Of a stretch of 64,000 nucleotides of DNA, positions 11,203-21,560 are shown piece by piece. The stretch comes from Eleusine coracana subsp. coracana (taxonomy: Eukaryota > Streptophyta > Magnoliopsida > Poales > Poaceae). The stretch is taken from the NCBI GenBank assembly GCA_032690845.1, contig CM064421.1:40538963-40602962 (forward strand), read 5' to 3'. The notes beneath the pieces are model-generated. The model was not told the DNA's origin, did no database searches, and worked only from the letters and a program-made list of their open reading frames with translations. The stretch's first letter is position 1. Each line of letters opens with the position of its first letter. Both the position numbers and the translations under genes were made by a program.

Positions 11203-11737
11203 TCCTTTGTTCAATATTATAGGACGTTTTAGAAAATAGGGAAGAAACCAAAAAAAGTGAATGAATTATGCCACACGGTTTAGGTCATGCATCATATAAA
11301 ACAAAACAAGCATTTACTCGGTGGGTCAAAACACAACACAAAGGACATCCTCCAACCAATCCTAGCACACCATAGCTCATCTGCAGCTTTTGCTGTCAGA
11401 GGGAGATGACTGCGTTAACGAGGGACAATGAAAAGAGTGTGATGGCTTGCCTCAAATACCGAGAACGTCATATATTTTGAGAAAAGTTAAAGACTCCAAA
11501 ACATCCTATAATTATGAACGAAAGGAGTACGTAAGTTGTTTAACATCAGTAGGTGGATTCAACTTTTTAAAGAAACATGGACTCAAACCATTTGATAAGG
11601 CAATTCATAAAAAAAATAATTGAATAAGACTGATTCACCATTCAGGCATAAATGTTTATACTCTCAAAAAATATTGAAACAATATACTCAAGTCATTGTG
11701 TTTCTAATAAAATTTAAAAATAATTCATATGTAATCT

Positions 11738-14455
11738 TGAAAGGTCTAGGTCTCTAGCCTTGAATCAATGATGAGTTTTGGTGATAAATGACAATGCATG
11801 TTGGAACTAACCTTTCCGGCATCAAGCAAAGGTCACGAATAATATATTCATACAGGCTATGGACCCATTATAAGATGGTTGATTGATCGTATGTTAGAAA
11901 TTCTCATATGGTTCAATATATTGATAAAGGTTGAAAGGACCGAGTGACCGAGAGGGGGGGGGGGGGGAGGAGGGGGTGAATCAGGAACTCACACTATATA
12001 CCAAATTCGCCAATTCCTAAAACCGATCACTCAAAACAACTCCTACATAATTCTAGTGGTGACCACACTAGCAAGATAATGAACCTATGAAAATAAGAAC
12101 AACCTAAGCATACTAGTGAATCGCACAAGGCAATACATCTCCTATGCAAGCTAGTAACCAAAGATACGCGGAAGCACATAACTAGCTAGCAAGGAGTCCT
12201 ACTCATGCAAAGCTACTAGATCAACAAGCACATGAAGAGCACACAAGCATGAGTAGCACAATACATACTAGGGTGATCAATCAAGCCAAAGCAACTCCTA
12301 TACATGCTAGTGATCAAGTATGAAGGCTAAGCACTACTAGCAAGTAAAGAAGCCTATTCATGCAAGTCTACAAGGTAGTCAACTAGAGTAAGGTAAGCAC
12401 ACAAGCATGAATAGCACGGTATGTAAATACAGAAAATAAAGCATCATAGTAAGGGATAGAGTAAGAGATGACTCATGATTTTTTTCCGAGGTCTCGGAAG
12501 GATGGCGCCTTCCCCTACTCCTCGTTGGACCACTCCCGCCGGAATCCCGGTCCCTCCCGCCATCAATGTGGAGTTCTCACCCACGAGCCTGCAATCACTC
12601 CCGGAGTAAAGACATGGTGCACGTCACCGCTGCCACCAAGGCACAAGCTCGCCTCCCTCGAGAACTCGCCGGACTCCCGGAGCTGACACGGGCGCTCACT
12701 ATTGATGTCCCTTTCATCGGTGGGCTCAAATCGTGTATAAACATGTGACGACCTTCACAACCGATCACGATAGACTCGATCACTGACACCTAACCGGTCT
12801 AGGTCTCACCATAGACCAAGAGTAACAACCTAGATCACACCCTCAAGGACATCCTAGACTTAGATGTGCATCAATGCTCATGTTACTCTCACTAGCACTC
12901 TCAAGATATCCAATATCCTCTCCGAGTGCTCCTCTCTTGGCCCTTTAGCTCCTAATAGATGTTCCTAGCAATCCCAATGGCCAAAGGCAGTCTCCAAGAC
13001 CCCAGCAATAAAGTTATATAGGCTTCCAACCTCCAACTAGCCATTGCTCTATGAAACAACCTCTCTGGATGTACTGACTGGACAGTCCGGTCACTATCTA
13101 GATCGGATAGTCCAGTCTCCACCGGACAGCTCCTCCTGAGCCGTTGCTCTCTGTTCGTTGTTTCCTCCATACTAATCGGACTGTCCGATCATTGTAGACT
13201 CTGGCTCCAACGGCTTTGCCCACTGCTGACCGGACCGTACGGTCAGCTAACCGGACCGTCCGGTCCGTTTCTCTCTCCAGTCCAGAAACATTTCTAGCGC
13301 TCGCTTCCTTGCTGCCCAAAGTCACTTGTACAGACCGGACCGTCCGGTCTGTAGACTGGACCGTCCGGTCTCTATAACTTCCAACTCTGGCAGTTTTCTC
13401 GCTTCTACAAGTCCCAAACAACTTCACCTAGTGACCGTACAGTCTGGTCACCATTGACCCCTCTGTCCGGTTACTATGCCCAGCAGCTGAAACCTCTCGT
13501 CCTCGCTTGACTTTGTTTCCTGGCTTCTCCGAAAAGCTCCTTGGCTTCTCTACTGTCATCTAGTGCCTGTGATTTCACCGAACAACCTTGCACATCACCG
13601 ACTAGACATGACTTAAGAGAAATGACCTAGACCCCCTTGATAGTCCGGTTTTTCTTATGGACCCAAAGCCCTAACAACTAGACAAGTGTTTCAAACACTT
13701 GCTCCATAGCTTGGATCCATTTCCATCAATCCTTAGACTCCATCAAGCTCACAAGCCTCCATGCTTGTGGTCATTGTCATCAATCGCCAAGGCCGCCGTT
13801 AACAATCATCATAGAGTAGAAGAGGTTTTCTACACGAACAACACTCGTGTAGACATTAGTCATATTTCATGTTTGTCATTCATCATCAAAATATTCATAT
13901 CTTGGGGTGACCTCAATGGTCATGATCCTTATAAATGTGTCGGTGGACATAATTAACACCATTGCTTAAAGATGAAGACACGTCACATGTTCAAATATCA
14001 AACATAACATATTATTGATTCATGACAAGGGATGATATTGATGATAGTGTTGATTGTTGATACAAGTAACACATATATATAAAGAAGATCAAGGCACTTC
14101 ATGAAGAAGAATTAGACAGACATCCCTATAGGATTTGCTCTTATAGTTGCTTAAATTACTAGATCTACTTGTGTAGTTTGTGTCTAGTAGTTGCTATATT
14201 GTTGTAGTGCTTCATATTAACTGTTGTAGTCTTTTGATCAAACTAGTAACTACGAAACCAACTCTGATATACTTTTGAGCGACTTTCTGTTCCACTACCG
14301 GCACTGTCGATTGAGCATCGGCAGTAGCAATCGGCACTGCCGATCGGTCCCATCGGCACTGCCGATCGTACTGATTCTTTTTGTTAAGTCTAATTTCATA
14401 AAAAATTATAGAATCACCTATTCACCCTCCTTTAGGCGACATCAAGGTCCTTTCA
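11738..14455 (+). repeat. 5' LTR of outer element, interrupted and deleted
   Basis: Matches the 3' LTR in three blocks: 11738-11931, 13939-14129 and 14130-14455. Between the first two lies a solo LTR insertion. Between the last two the 1760 bp present in the 3' LTR at 32981-34740 are missing, joined at a TAG microhomology. The missing block holds the TATA region and most ATCGGCAGTGCCGAT palindromes. Smaller indels also separate the copies, so this is an old insertion. Confidence 0.85.
11932..13933 (-). mobile_element. solo LTR (antisense) inside 5' LTR
   Basis: On the plus strand it begins TGAAAGGACCGAGTGACCGAG followed by a G-run, the reverse complement of a typical grass copia LTR 3' end. 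It is flanked by AAGGT (11927-11931) and AATGT (13934-13938); the uninterrupted 3' LTR reads AAAGGTGTCGG at this point. It carries its own palindrome type, CCGGACCGTCCGG, around 13240-13360. It has no internal region, PBS or PPT, so a solo LTR is the simplest reading. Confidence 0.7.
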
Positions 14456-14457
14456 AT

Positions 14458-14469
14458 TGGTATCAGAGC
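14458..14469 (+). other. primer-binding site of outer element
   Basis: TGGTATCAGAGC, complementary to the 3' end of initiator tRNA-Met, two bases after the 5' LTR. Confidence 0.85.
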
Positions 14470-14506
14470 CTAATCTCCTCATTAAGCTTAACCGCTTGGA
14501 GAGTTG

Positions 14507-16075
14507 ATGATGTCGCAAGGTAAATTGTGTCAAATTCTCTATGGTTGTTCTAGCGCCTCGTTTTCTATCATTTCACAACCTTCATACGAGGCACCATATT
14601 TTGATGACACAAATTATACTTGTTGGAGATCATAAATGATTTCATATTTTGGGAAGATGAGTCCTAAAATTTGGTGGGTTGTAGATGAGGGCTTTTCTCA
14701 TGCTTTGGATCATGATTCTCCAACACAAGGGCAAGAGAAATGGCTACATCTCGAGACCCAAGCTACTAATGTTTTATTTGGTGCTTTGAGTAGGGATGTT
14801 TTCAATGAGATATACAAGTTGAAGAATGCTCACACTATGTGGATTCGAATTCAAGAAATATATGAAGAATCCAACATGACAAGTGATATTTCCAATAATA
14901 AATTGGTAATTGAGGATGATTGCTCCATCTCAAGCTTACGTGATATTGATGATCAATATCTTTCAAATGATTATATTAATGAAGTATCAACTCCATCGAC
15001 ATCACCATGTTGCCTTATGGCCAAAGGTAACATGCAAGTAAAATTCCATGAAATTCATACTGATCATGATGATGTTGTTGATGTTGACAGTGATGATAAT
15101 GATGATAGCGATTGTGATGATGATAATGATCATGAGTATACATATGATGAGTTTGTTGCATTGTTACATAGCATGGGAAGGTATATGAAATTAGAGGAGT
15201 CTAAAATGAAAAATCTACATGATGAAAATTCTTCTTTAAAAGACTCATTAGAGGAGCTAAAGCGGTCTCATGAGGATCTTAGTGAAACTCAGAAGAAGCT
15301 CAAAGATGCTTATGATTCACTTGCTTCTAATGTTTTGGAAAATGCAAAAGTAGATATAAGCATTACACATGATTTAATTGATAATATATCTACTTATTGC
15401 AATGATTTATGTGATAACCCTTGTCGCTCCCAAGCAAATATTTTCCCGAGCACCACATGTGACTTGGATTGCATAGGTGAAAAAGTGAAGCATAAGGGTC
15501 ATGAAGTCAACAAAAATCACAAGAAGAACTTTAAGTCTAACATGTGCAATAACCAACAAAAGAAAAAGAAGTTAGCTCATGTTACATGTTTCAAGTGTTC
15601 AAACACGAGACACTATGCCTCTATGTGTTCCATGAAGATTGTTGATGAGACCACACTTCCAAAGAAGAAAACGAGAAGAAGTAAAAGAAAGTGCTATAGA
15701 TGTCATGAGAAGGGTCATGAAATTGTTTTATGTCCTAACATAACAAATGGTGATTTTGAGTCATCCAAGAAGTGGCTCGCCGACAAGGAAGCAATAATTA
15801 AGAAGCAAGATAAGAAACTGCCTTGCATGAATAAGAAGTGTATTTACTACACTTGCCGAGAAAAGGGACATATTAGTAAAAAATGTCCCATGGGTAACAT
15901 TCCTAAGCCTATTCATTCCAAAGATAATCATTTTCTTAAGAAAGCTAGAAGTGGTAATATTATTGCAAATGTTGTTAGGTCACACAATGCTAATGCAAAG
16001 GCCATTTGGGTGACTAAATCTCTTGTGACTAACATACGAGGACCCAATATAACTTGGGTGCCACAAAATGCTTGA
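14507..16075 (+). pseudogene. gag of outer element, one early stop
   Basis: A frame opens at tandem ATGs (14507, 14510), is interrupted by a single TAA at 14633-14635, and then stays open from 14636 to TGA at 16073-16075 (479 codons). The N-terminal part resembles the copia gag UBN2 region (YFDDTNYTCWRS before the stop, MSPKIWWVVDEGF after). An acidic Asp-rich stretch is followed by a coiled coil (LKDSLEELKRSHEDL), as in Sirevirus Gag. Three zinc-knuckle-like motifs follow: CFKCSNTRHYASMC, CYRCHEKGHEIVLC and a third with an altered first half (CREKGHISKKC). The C-terminus TWVPQNA is typical of the junction to pol, but no pol follows. Codon use is AT-rich. Confidence 0.75.
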
Positions 16076-17716
16076 CTTGATTAATAGGTACTTGGAAATG
16101 CATTGAAGACTTGACACACTTGATATGATTTATGTTGAACATCTTAAGTCAAGATTCTTTCAAATTGGTATTCGTCATCACTTATGGAAAGGATGTCAAG
16201 TATGAAAATTTATGGTCTACAACCCCAACCAATGTCATCTCGGTACCAAGTGTTTATATTGAAAGAATCTATGCTCTAGCCTTATGTAGGCTTAATTCAT
16301 TGTTCATGCGTATCATCCATGTATGTTGCTTGCACACTTCATTTGTACAAATTTGATAAAAGTGATGGTTACCATGTTTCGGGAGGTACTATATCATTTC
16401 ATATATATTGCAACTCCAAAAAGAGAATGAATTCTTATTGATGTTATAATAGTTTTTGAAAAGCTTTTTAAGTAAACTTTAAAATATTTAGAACAGTTTC
16501 CAAAATTGCTAAAAAGTGTTTGAACATAGTCATTTGTGAAAACATAAATGTGATTTGCAAACAAAATGTTTTATTATATCAAAACAAACCGTTCATAGAA
16601 AAACTTTCAAAATAAATTATTTTGCAAATTTCTCTAATTTATCATTGTCAATCTTTTGGTATTTAAAATTATTTTATAAGACCAATGGTTTTCAAAATTA
16701 AAAAATTTCTCGAAAAACTATCTTGACCATTTTTGGTCCTATTCTAGTATCAAGTGAGTCTTTCCACTAGAGCCATATATTTTGTATGTATGGGTTATAG
16801 TGGTATTTATGATTCATAAAAGAGTAAATTCAAGTGACTCATCACCTTACTTAAAATTTATATCAATGGAGCTTTGGTTTAATTATGAGCATTCTTTTGA
16901 TCATCCTTGAGACAATGAGATACTCATGCTTCTTTTATTACTAAGTGTAAAGAGTTTGTTTTTTTAATTTGTTTAATTAAGGACCATGAAGAACTTATTT
17001 GTCTTCTCTTTTCAATGAAAATATTGTTGTTAAGACTAACATGTGCAAGAGAATTGAGAAGATCAAACATGAATAGTAAAGCTCAAAAAAAGACTTGGTG
17101 GAAGAAAATTTGAAGCAATGTCGAACCTCTTCAAGATATTGGTAGACATGGGCAAGAGCTTGAGCCGATGGTATTGGATTGCTCAAGGCAAGATGGCGGG
17201 TTTACCATGAATAAGCTTGTGGAGGGATCAAATATGACTTGCTATATTATAATGATGATGACAAAGTCCTATTAGTGCAAGCTCAATATGAATGATGACT
17301 GTTCGACAATAAAGAGGAAATCCAACTATGACCACGCATGAAAAATTTTATAACATTGAAGATTTTGTATCTATTCTTGTCAATGGTTGAGTTGGACACC
17401 GTGGAGGGATTTCGAGCTTGGTATATATTCTTGATGGTTTGCATATACAAAAGATTCCAAGCTCTCGAATTGTTGAGTACATTGAGGTAACTATCTTTAT
17501 GTCTTATATAAGTTCTCTCTTTCCTAATACTAAAGAGCAACTAGATTTGATTCTATGTTTTTGCATGTTGCTCTATATGTTTTTACATTGAGGTAACTAT
17601 CTTCATGTCTTGACACAGGCACTAGTTGTTCTTTGTGATTATTCCTTTGTGGTCTTGGATGGAAATTTTATGCGCTCATCATGATTGTCTTGTTATATAT
17701 TAGGATTTGCTTATAT
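16076..17716 (+). other. interior of outer element, no pol found
   Basis: AT-rich sequence with only short frames. A 27-bp phrase beginning TACATTGAGGTAACTATCTT occurs at about 17479 and 17584. No protease, integrase or RT motif is visible. It ends abruptly where homology to the inner element begins (17717). Confidence 0.5.
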
Positions 17717-18036
17717 GGTGTTCTTACTTGTAATGTTCAATATTGCTATATATTGGTTATTCTTTGCCTCCTCGCATCCAATGGTACAAGGTAAACTCTA
17801 CCAATTTGTTCCTTTGAAAATATGCATTGCCATGTTTGATATATCTTGATCAATGCACCAATTTAGGGGGAGTTTTACCATTTGGTGAGTTCATTAACTT
17901 TTTCACATGTACGTGTATTGAAAATTGTATAGCATGTGATCATTATCTTGTGACTCACCTTAGAGTTTTTCTTTATTGTCTTTATCGGCTTTATATCACT
18001 TCTTATGTTGTCATCAATTACCAAAAAGGGGGAGAT
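17717..18036 (+). repeat. duplicated pre-LTR internal segment
   Basis: Matches 28303-28622 over 320 bp without visible indel, including TTTAGGGGGAG and the terminal AAAAAGGGGGAGAT tract. Confidence 0.88.
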
Positions 18037-19489
18037 TGAAGCATCTAGGCCCGCTTTAGTGTTTTGGTAATTAATGACGACCCTTATTTTTGACTAACTA
18101 CGTTGTTGAGATAATTGTGGTTGTAGTCATAATAAGGAATGGAATGATGGACGAAGTGATATACATATGGATGGCTCAAGGCAAAGGTATCTTGATAGGG
18201 TTTTTCTGTTTTGCCGGTCACAAGGAGATTAGAGTTGAGTGACCGGATTATAGGTTAAATGCCGTACTATCAAGAGGGGTCGATGAGATGACCTTGAGTA
18301 TCCATGGTTGCCAAAAATGCTCAAAGCCTATCGTTGTGAGTGGTTCGTTGAGAGACAGCTAAGGGATATAGAAAGGAGGGATGGCAGAACGCTCCTGGCG
18401 GTCTGACCGTGGGGATCCACGGTCTGACCGTGGGTGCTCCCCAGAGACAGCCAGAGGATTGAGTTCTCTGGTGGCTCGGGAGATGGCCCGACGGTCTGAC
18501 CGTCCCAAGCCATGGTCTGACCGCCGTCACATGTCTGGTGTCGACAGAGAAGCTGGCCTCGGGTGAAAACTAAAAGTGTCCCGACGGTCTGACTGTGGGG
18601 ATCCACGGTCTGACCGTCAGGCTCGTGTCAGAGCAAGTTTGAAAGTCAAACTAGCCGTTGGGTTGTACGACGGTCCGACCGTGTGGAGTCACGGTCAGAC
18701 CGTTCAGCGCACAGAAAGCTGTAACGGCTAGTTTTCAAAGAATGGGCTATTTATAGCCCCTCCATGCCGTGCATAGAGGTGAGGTTGGCCATTTGAAAAG
18801 TATTGTACACCCTTTGGAGCTTATTCCTCTCTCACACAAAGTCCTAGTGGAAAGATTGCAAGTGTGTGAGTGTGAGTGCCCTAAACTTGAGTGAGTTGAG
18901 CATTGTGGCACTTGGGATCCTCAAGCAAGCGTCATCGACTTGTTACTCTTGGAGGTTGTCGCCTCCTAGATGGCTTGGAGGAGTCAAATCCGTGAGCCCT
19001 TCAAGAAGTGTGTGAAGGAGGCCCGGACTCTTATGAGAGGTGCGGTGCTCGCCTCGCCGGAGTGGTGAAGAGCAACCCTAGTGGAATCGAGGTTTGGAGA
19101 GGTTCAAGGTATTGATTGTGTTATATCTCAAGTTGTTCTTTGTGAGCACTTCTTGGTGGTGGATAAGTGGATACTTGAGGAGAGTAGCATATCATACGCT
19201 TGAATCCACCTCAACGTGGATTAGGGGTGATCGGCAAATCACCGATACCACGGGAAAATATCCTTTGTCTCTTATCATGTTGTTCTTTTGTTGTTTACAT
19301 ACTAGAAGTTGCATGATATATGTCACCTAGGATTGTCAACCTACATTAGTTCAAACCTAGGTTTAGTTGTCTTGTGCTTGCTTTTATCCAATTGTCTTTA
19401 AATTCCGCAATTAGTCGGATAGTTAGCTTTTAATTTGTTAATTCGGCTATTCACCCCCCCCCCTCTAGCCGGGGTCCTTCGATCCTACA
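18037..19489 (+). repeat. left LTR of inner element
   Basis: 1453 bp, from TGAAGCATCTAGG to TTCGATCCTACA. It contains about eight imperfect palindromes of the type ACGGTCTGACCGT between 18388 and 18705 and a TATTTATA box near 18749. It lacks one 93-bp palindrome unit present in the right LTR. Confidence 0.9.
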
Positions 19490-19491
19490 TG

Positions 19492-19503
19492 TGGTATCAG
19501 AGC
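19492..19503 (+). other. primer-binding site of inner element
   Basis: TGGTATCAGAGC, complementary to initiator tRNA-Met, three bases after the left LTR. Confidence 0.88.
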
Positions 19504-19549
19504 AGGTTCTCCCTAAATTGATTGGAATTCATCTTCCGGGAGAAGGATT

Positions 19550-21547
19550 ATGGCTAGCAATACGGTAAACGTTGGTCACGCGCCATTCTTTGATGGTCAA
19601 GACTTTGATTATTGGAAGACATGTATGTTGATTCATCTTGAGTCCGTGGGGGAGACCGTGTTGAACATTGTGGAAGAAGGTTATGTGGTTCTTGATCCGG
19701 CACACCCCACTCCCGCCGACAAGGAAAATATCAAGGCCAATGCTCAAGCCAAGAACATTCTCATTCGATCCCTATGCAAGGAGGAATATCATAGAGTGTG
19801 CAAGCTCAAGACCGCATATGAGATGTGGAAAACTCTATTGGAAGATCATGAGGGCACCAAGATGGTCAAGAGTGCCAAGTTGTTTATTTGCAAGGGCAAA
19901 TTTGAAGGATTTACATTGTTGCCCAATGAAGAGTTGAAGGCCGCCTTTGCAAGATTGAACAACATGGTGAATGATCTCAAGGATCTTGGTCATGAAGTTT
20001 CCGATGTTGATATATCTCATAAGTTCCTTAGAGCCTTGCCATCCAAGTATGAAACAATTGTTACCATGCTTGTGAGATCAAATTTGGAAGAAACAACTCC
20101 TTCGGAAATCTTGGGTGAAGTTCTCACTCATGATATCTTCAAGCAATCTCAAGTGGCTTCTAGGGATGATCAAGTCGATATGAAGAAGAAGAGTGTTGCT
20201 TTCAAGGCTAGTGTCTCTCACGATGATGATGATGAAGAGAGTGGCTCCGATGATGATGAGGATGTAGCCTTGATGGTGAGGAAGTTCAAGAAATTCATGA
20301 AGAAAGGCACATATAGGGGATTCAACAAAAATGGCAAGTCATCCAAGAAGAATCCATTTGCAAACAAGAAATGCTATGAGTGTGGAGAATTTGGCCATAT
20401 CTCTATAAATTGCAAGAAGAAAATCCATAGTGATGATGATGATGATGAGCCAAGAAAGAAAAAGAAATTTGTAAAAAGGAAGTTTCTCAAGAAGTCCTCC
20501 AAGAAGAAAAATGGCAAGGCTTATTATGTTGAATGGGATTCCGATGCTAGTTCGGATACCGATTCCGATGATGAAGATGACAAGCCTTCCAAGAAGGGTC
20601 TTGCCGGCATTGCTATCAAGGAAGCTCCATCCCTATTCGATTCACATTATTGCTTCATGGCAAAAGGTGAATCCAAGGTATGCAATGATGACTATGAGCC
20701 TTCTTATGATGAACTAGTTGAAATGCTTAGTGAACTTGATGATGTGTTGGGTGGCATAAAGAGTAAGTACAGGGACTTGAAAAGAAAGCACTCTTCTCTC
20801 CAAGAAGCTTATGATGAGCTAAAGTCATCTCATGAGGATCTAAAAGAAACTCATGAGAAGCTTGAGGAAACTCATAAGATTTATGTAGCCCAACACACCA
20901 ACAAGGTCCAAATTGATGCCGGTGTGTCTTGCAATTTGATTGATGATATGCCTATTGCTCATGCTACATCTTCTAGCATATCTAATTCATGTGATGATTT
21001 ACTTACTATACCATGCCCTTTTAAGATTGATAGTTGCATGAATAATGTGAATGCTTGTGATCCCTTGCTTATTGTTGAAAATCATGAATTAAGGGATACC
21101 GTTGATCACCTTGTTGATGCTCTTGCTAAGTGTCATAAGGGTGAAAATGTTTTTAATGAAATGTGGAAGTGTCAACGGTTCACTCTCAAGCATGAAGGTC
21201 TTGGATATATCCCCAAGAAAAACAAAAATGCCTTTGTTGCTAAAAAGTCCACATTTGTTAAAGAAAGTGGCTTGTATTGCTCTATGTGCAAGAATACCGG
21301 ACATCTTGGAAAAGATTGTATCGGTAAGAGAATTGCTAATGTTGCTATGGATGCATCTTACATGCTTGTTAAATCATCCAATGGTGTTGTGCATGCTAAG
21401 TTTGTTGGTAAAAATAATGTTCATACTAGGACAAACATGAATGGCACATTTGGAAATGGAATGAAGAAAAGGTCCATTTGGGTGCCAAAAGTGTTGGTGA
21501 CTAATCTACAAGGACCCAAGCAAATTTGGGTACCTAAGAACAACTAA
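19550..21547 (+). CDS. gag: Gag of inner Sirevirus, 665 aa
   Basis: Intact frame from ATG 19550 to TAA 21545-21547. Residues 1 to about 190 form the copia gag UBN2 region (FFDGQDFDYWKTCMLIHLES, then FLRALPSKYETIVTML). An acidic and Lys-rich stretch surrounds the zinc knuckle CYECGEFGHISINC at about 275-288. A coiled coil occupies about 395-455 (repeated SSHEDLKETHEKLEETHK), and a second CCHC motif lies at about 577-590 (CSMCKNTGHLGKDC). The length is large for copia Gag but usual for Sireviruses, whose extended Gag coiled coil is reported to bind dynein light chain LC8. The protein packages the element RNA into virus-like particles. Pol lies 13 bp downstream in another frame. Confidence 0.93.
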   Translation: MASNTVNVGHAPFFDGQDFDYWKTCMLIHLESVGETVLNIVEEGYVVLDPAHPTPADKENIKANAQAKNILIRSLCKEEYHRVCKLKTAYEMWKTLLEDHEGTKMVKSAKLFICKGKFEGFTLLPNEELKAAFARLNNMVNDLKDLGHEVSDVDISHKFLRALPSKYETIVTMLVRSNLEETTPSEILGEVLTHDIFKQSQVASRDDQVDMKKKSVAFKASVSHDDDDEESGSDDDEDVALMVRKFKKFMKKGTYRGFNKNGKSSKKNPFANKKCYECGEFGHISINCKKKIHSDDDDDEPRKKKKFVKRKFLKKSSKKKNGKAYYVEWDSDASSDTDSDDEDDKPSKKGLAGIAIKEAPSLFDSHYCFMAKGESKVCNDDYEPSYDELVEMLSELDDVLGGIKSKYRDLKRKHSSLQEAYDELKSSHEDLKETHEKLEETHKIYVAQHTNKVQIDAGVSCNLIDDMPIAHATSSSISNSCDDLLTIPCPFKIDSCMNNVNACDPLLIVENHELRDTVDHLVDALAKCHKGENVFNEMWKCQRFTLKHEGLGYIPKKNKNAFVAKKSTFVKESGLYCSMCKNTGHLGKDCIGKRIANVAMDASYMLVKSSNGVVHAKFVGKNNVHTRTNMNGTFGNGMKKRSIWVPKVLVTNLQGPKQIWVPKNN

Positions 21548-21560
21548 ACTTGTTTTGTAG

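Larger units (their letters stand above)
10164..11529. mobile_element. Stowaway/mariner-like MITE split by a foldback insertion
   Basis: The right end (reverse complement TACTCCTTTCGTTC, then ATTATAGGATGTTTTGG) lies at 11529. The matching left end (CTCCTTTGTTC, then ATTATAGGACGTTTTAG) starts at about 11203. Its first bases, TACTCACTTTGTT, occur separately at 10164-10176, so the MITE was split near its left end by the foldback element 10177-11202. Confidence 0.62.

Noticed and set aside
18388..18710. Regular short repeats resembling a CRISPR array
   Set aside because: They are imperfect palindromes in an LTR of a plant retrotransposon, with uneven spacing and no cas genes.
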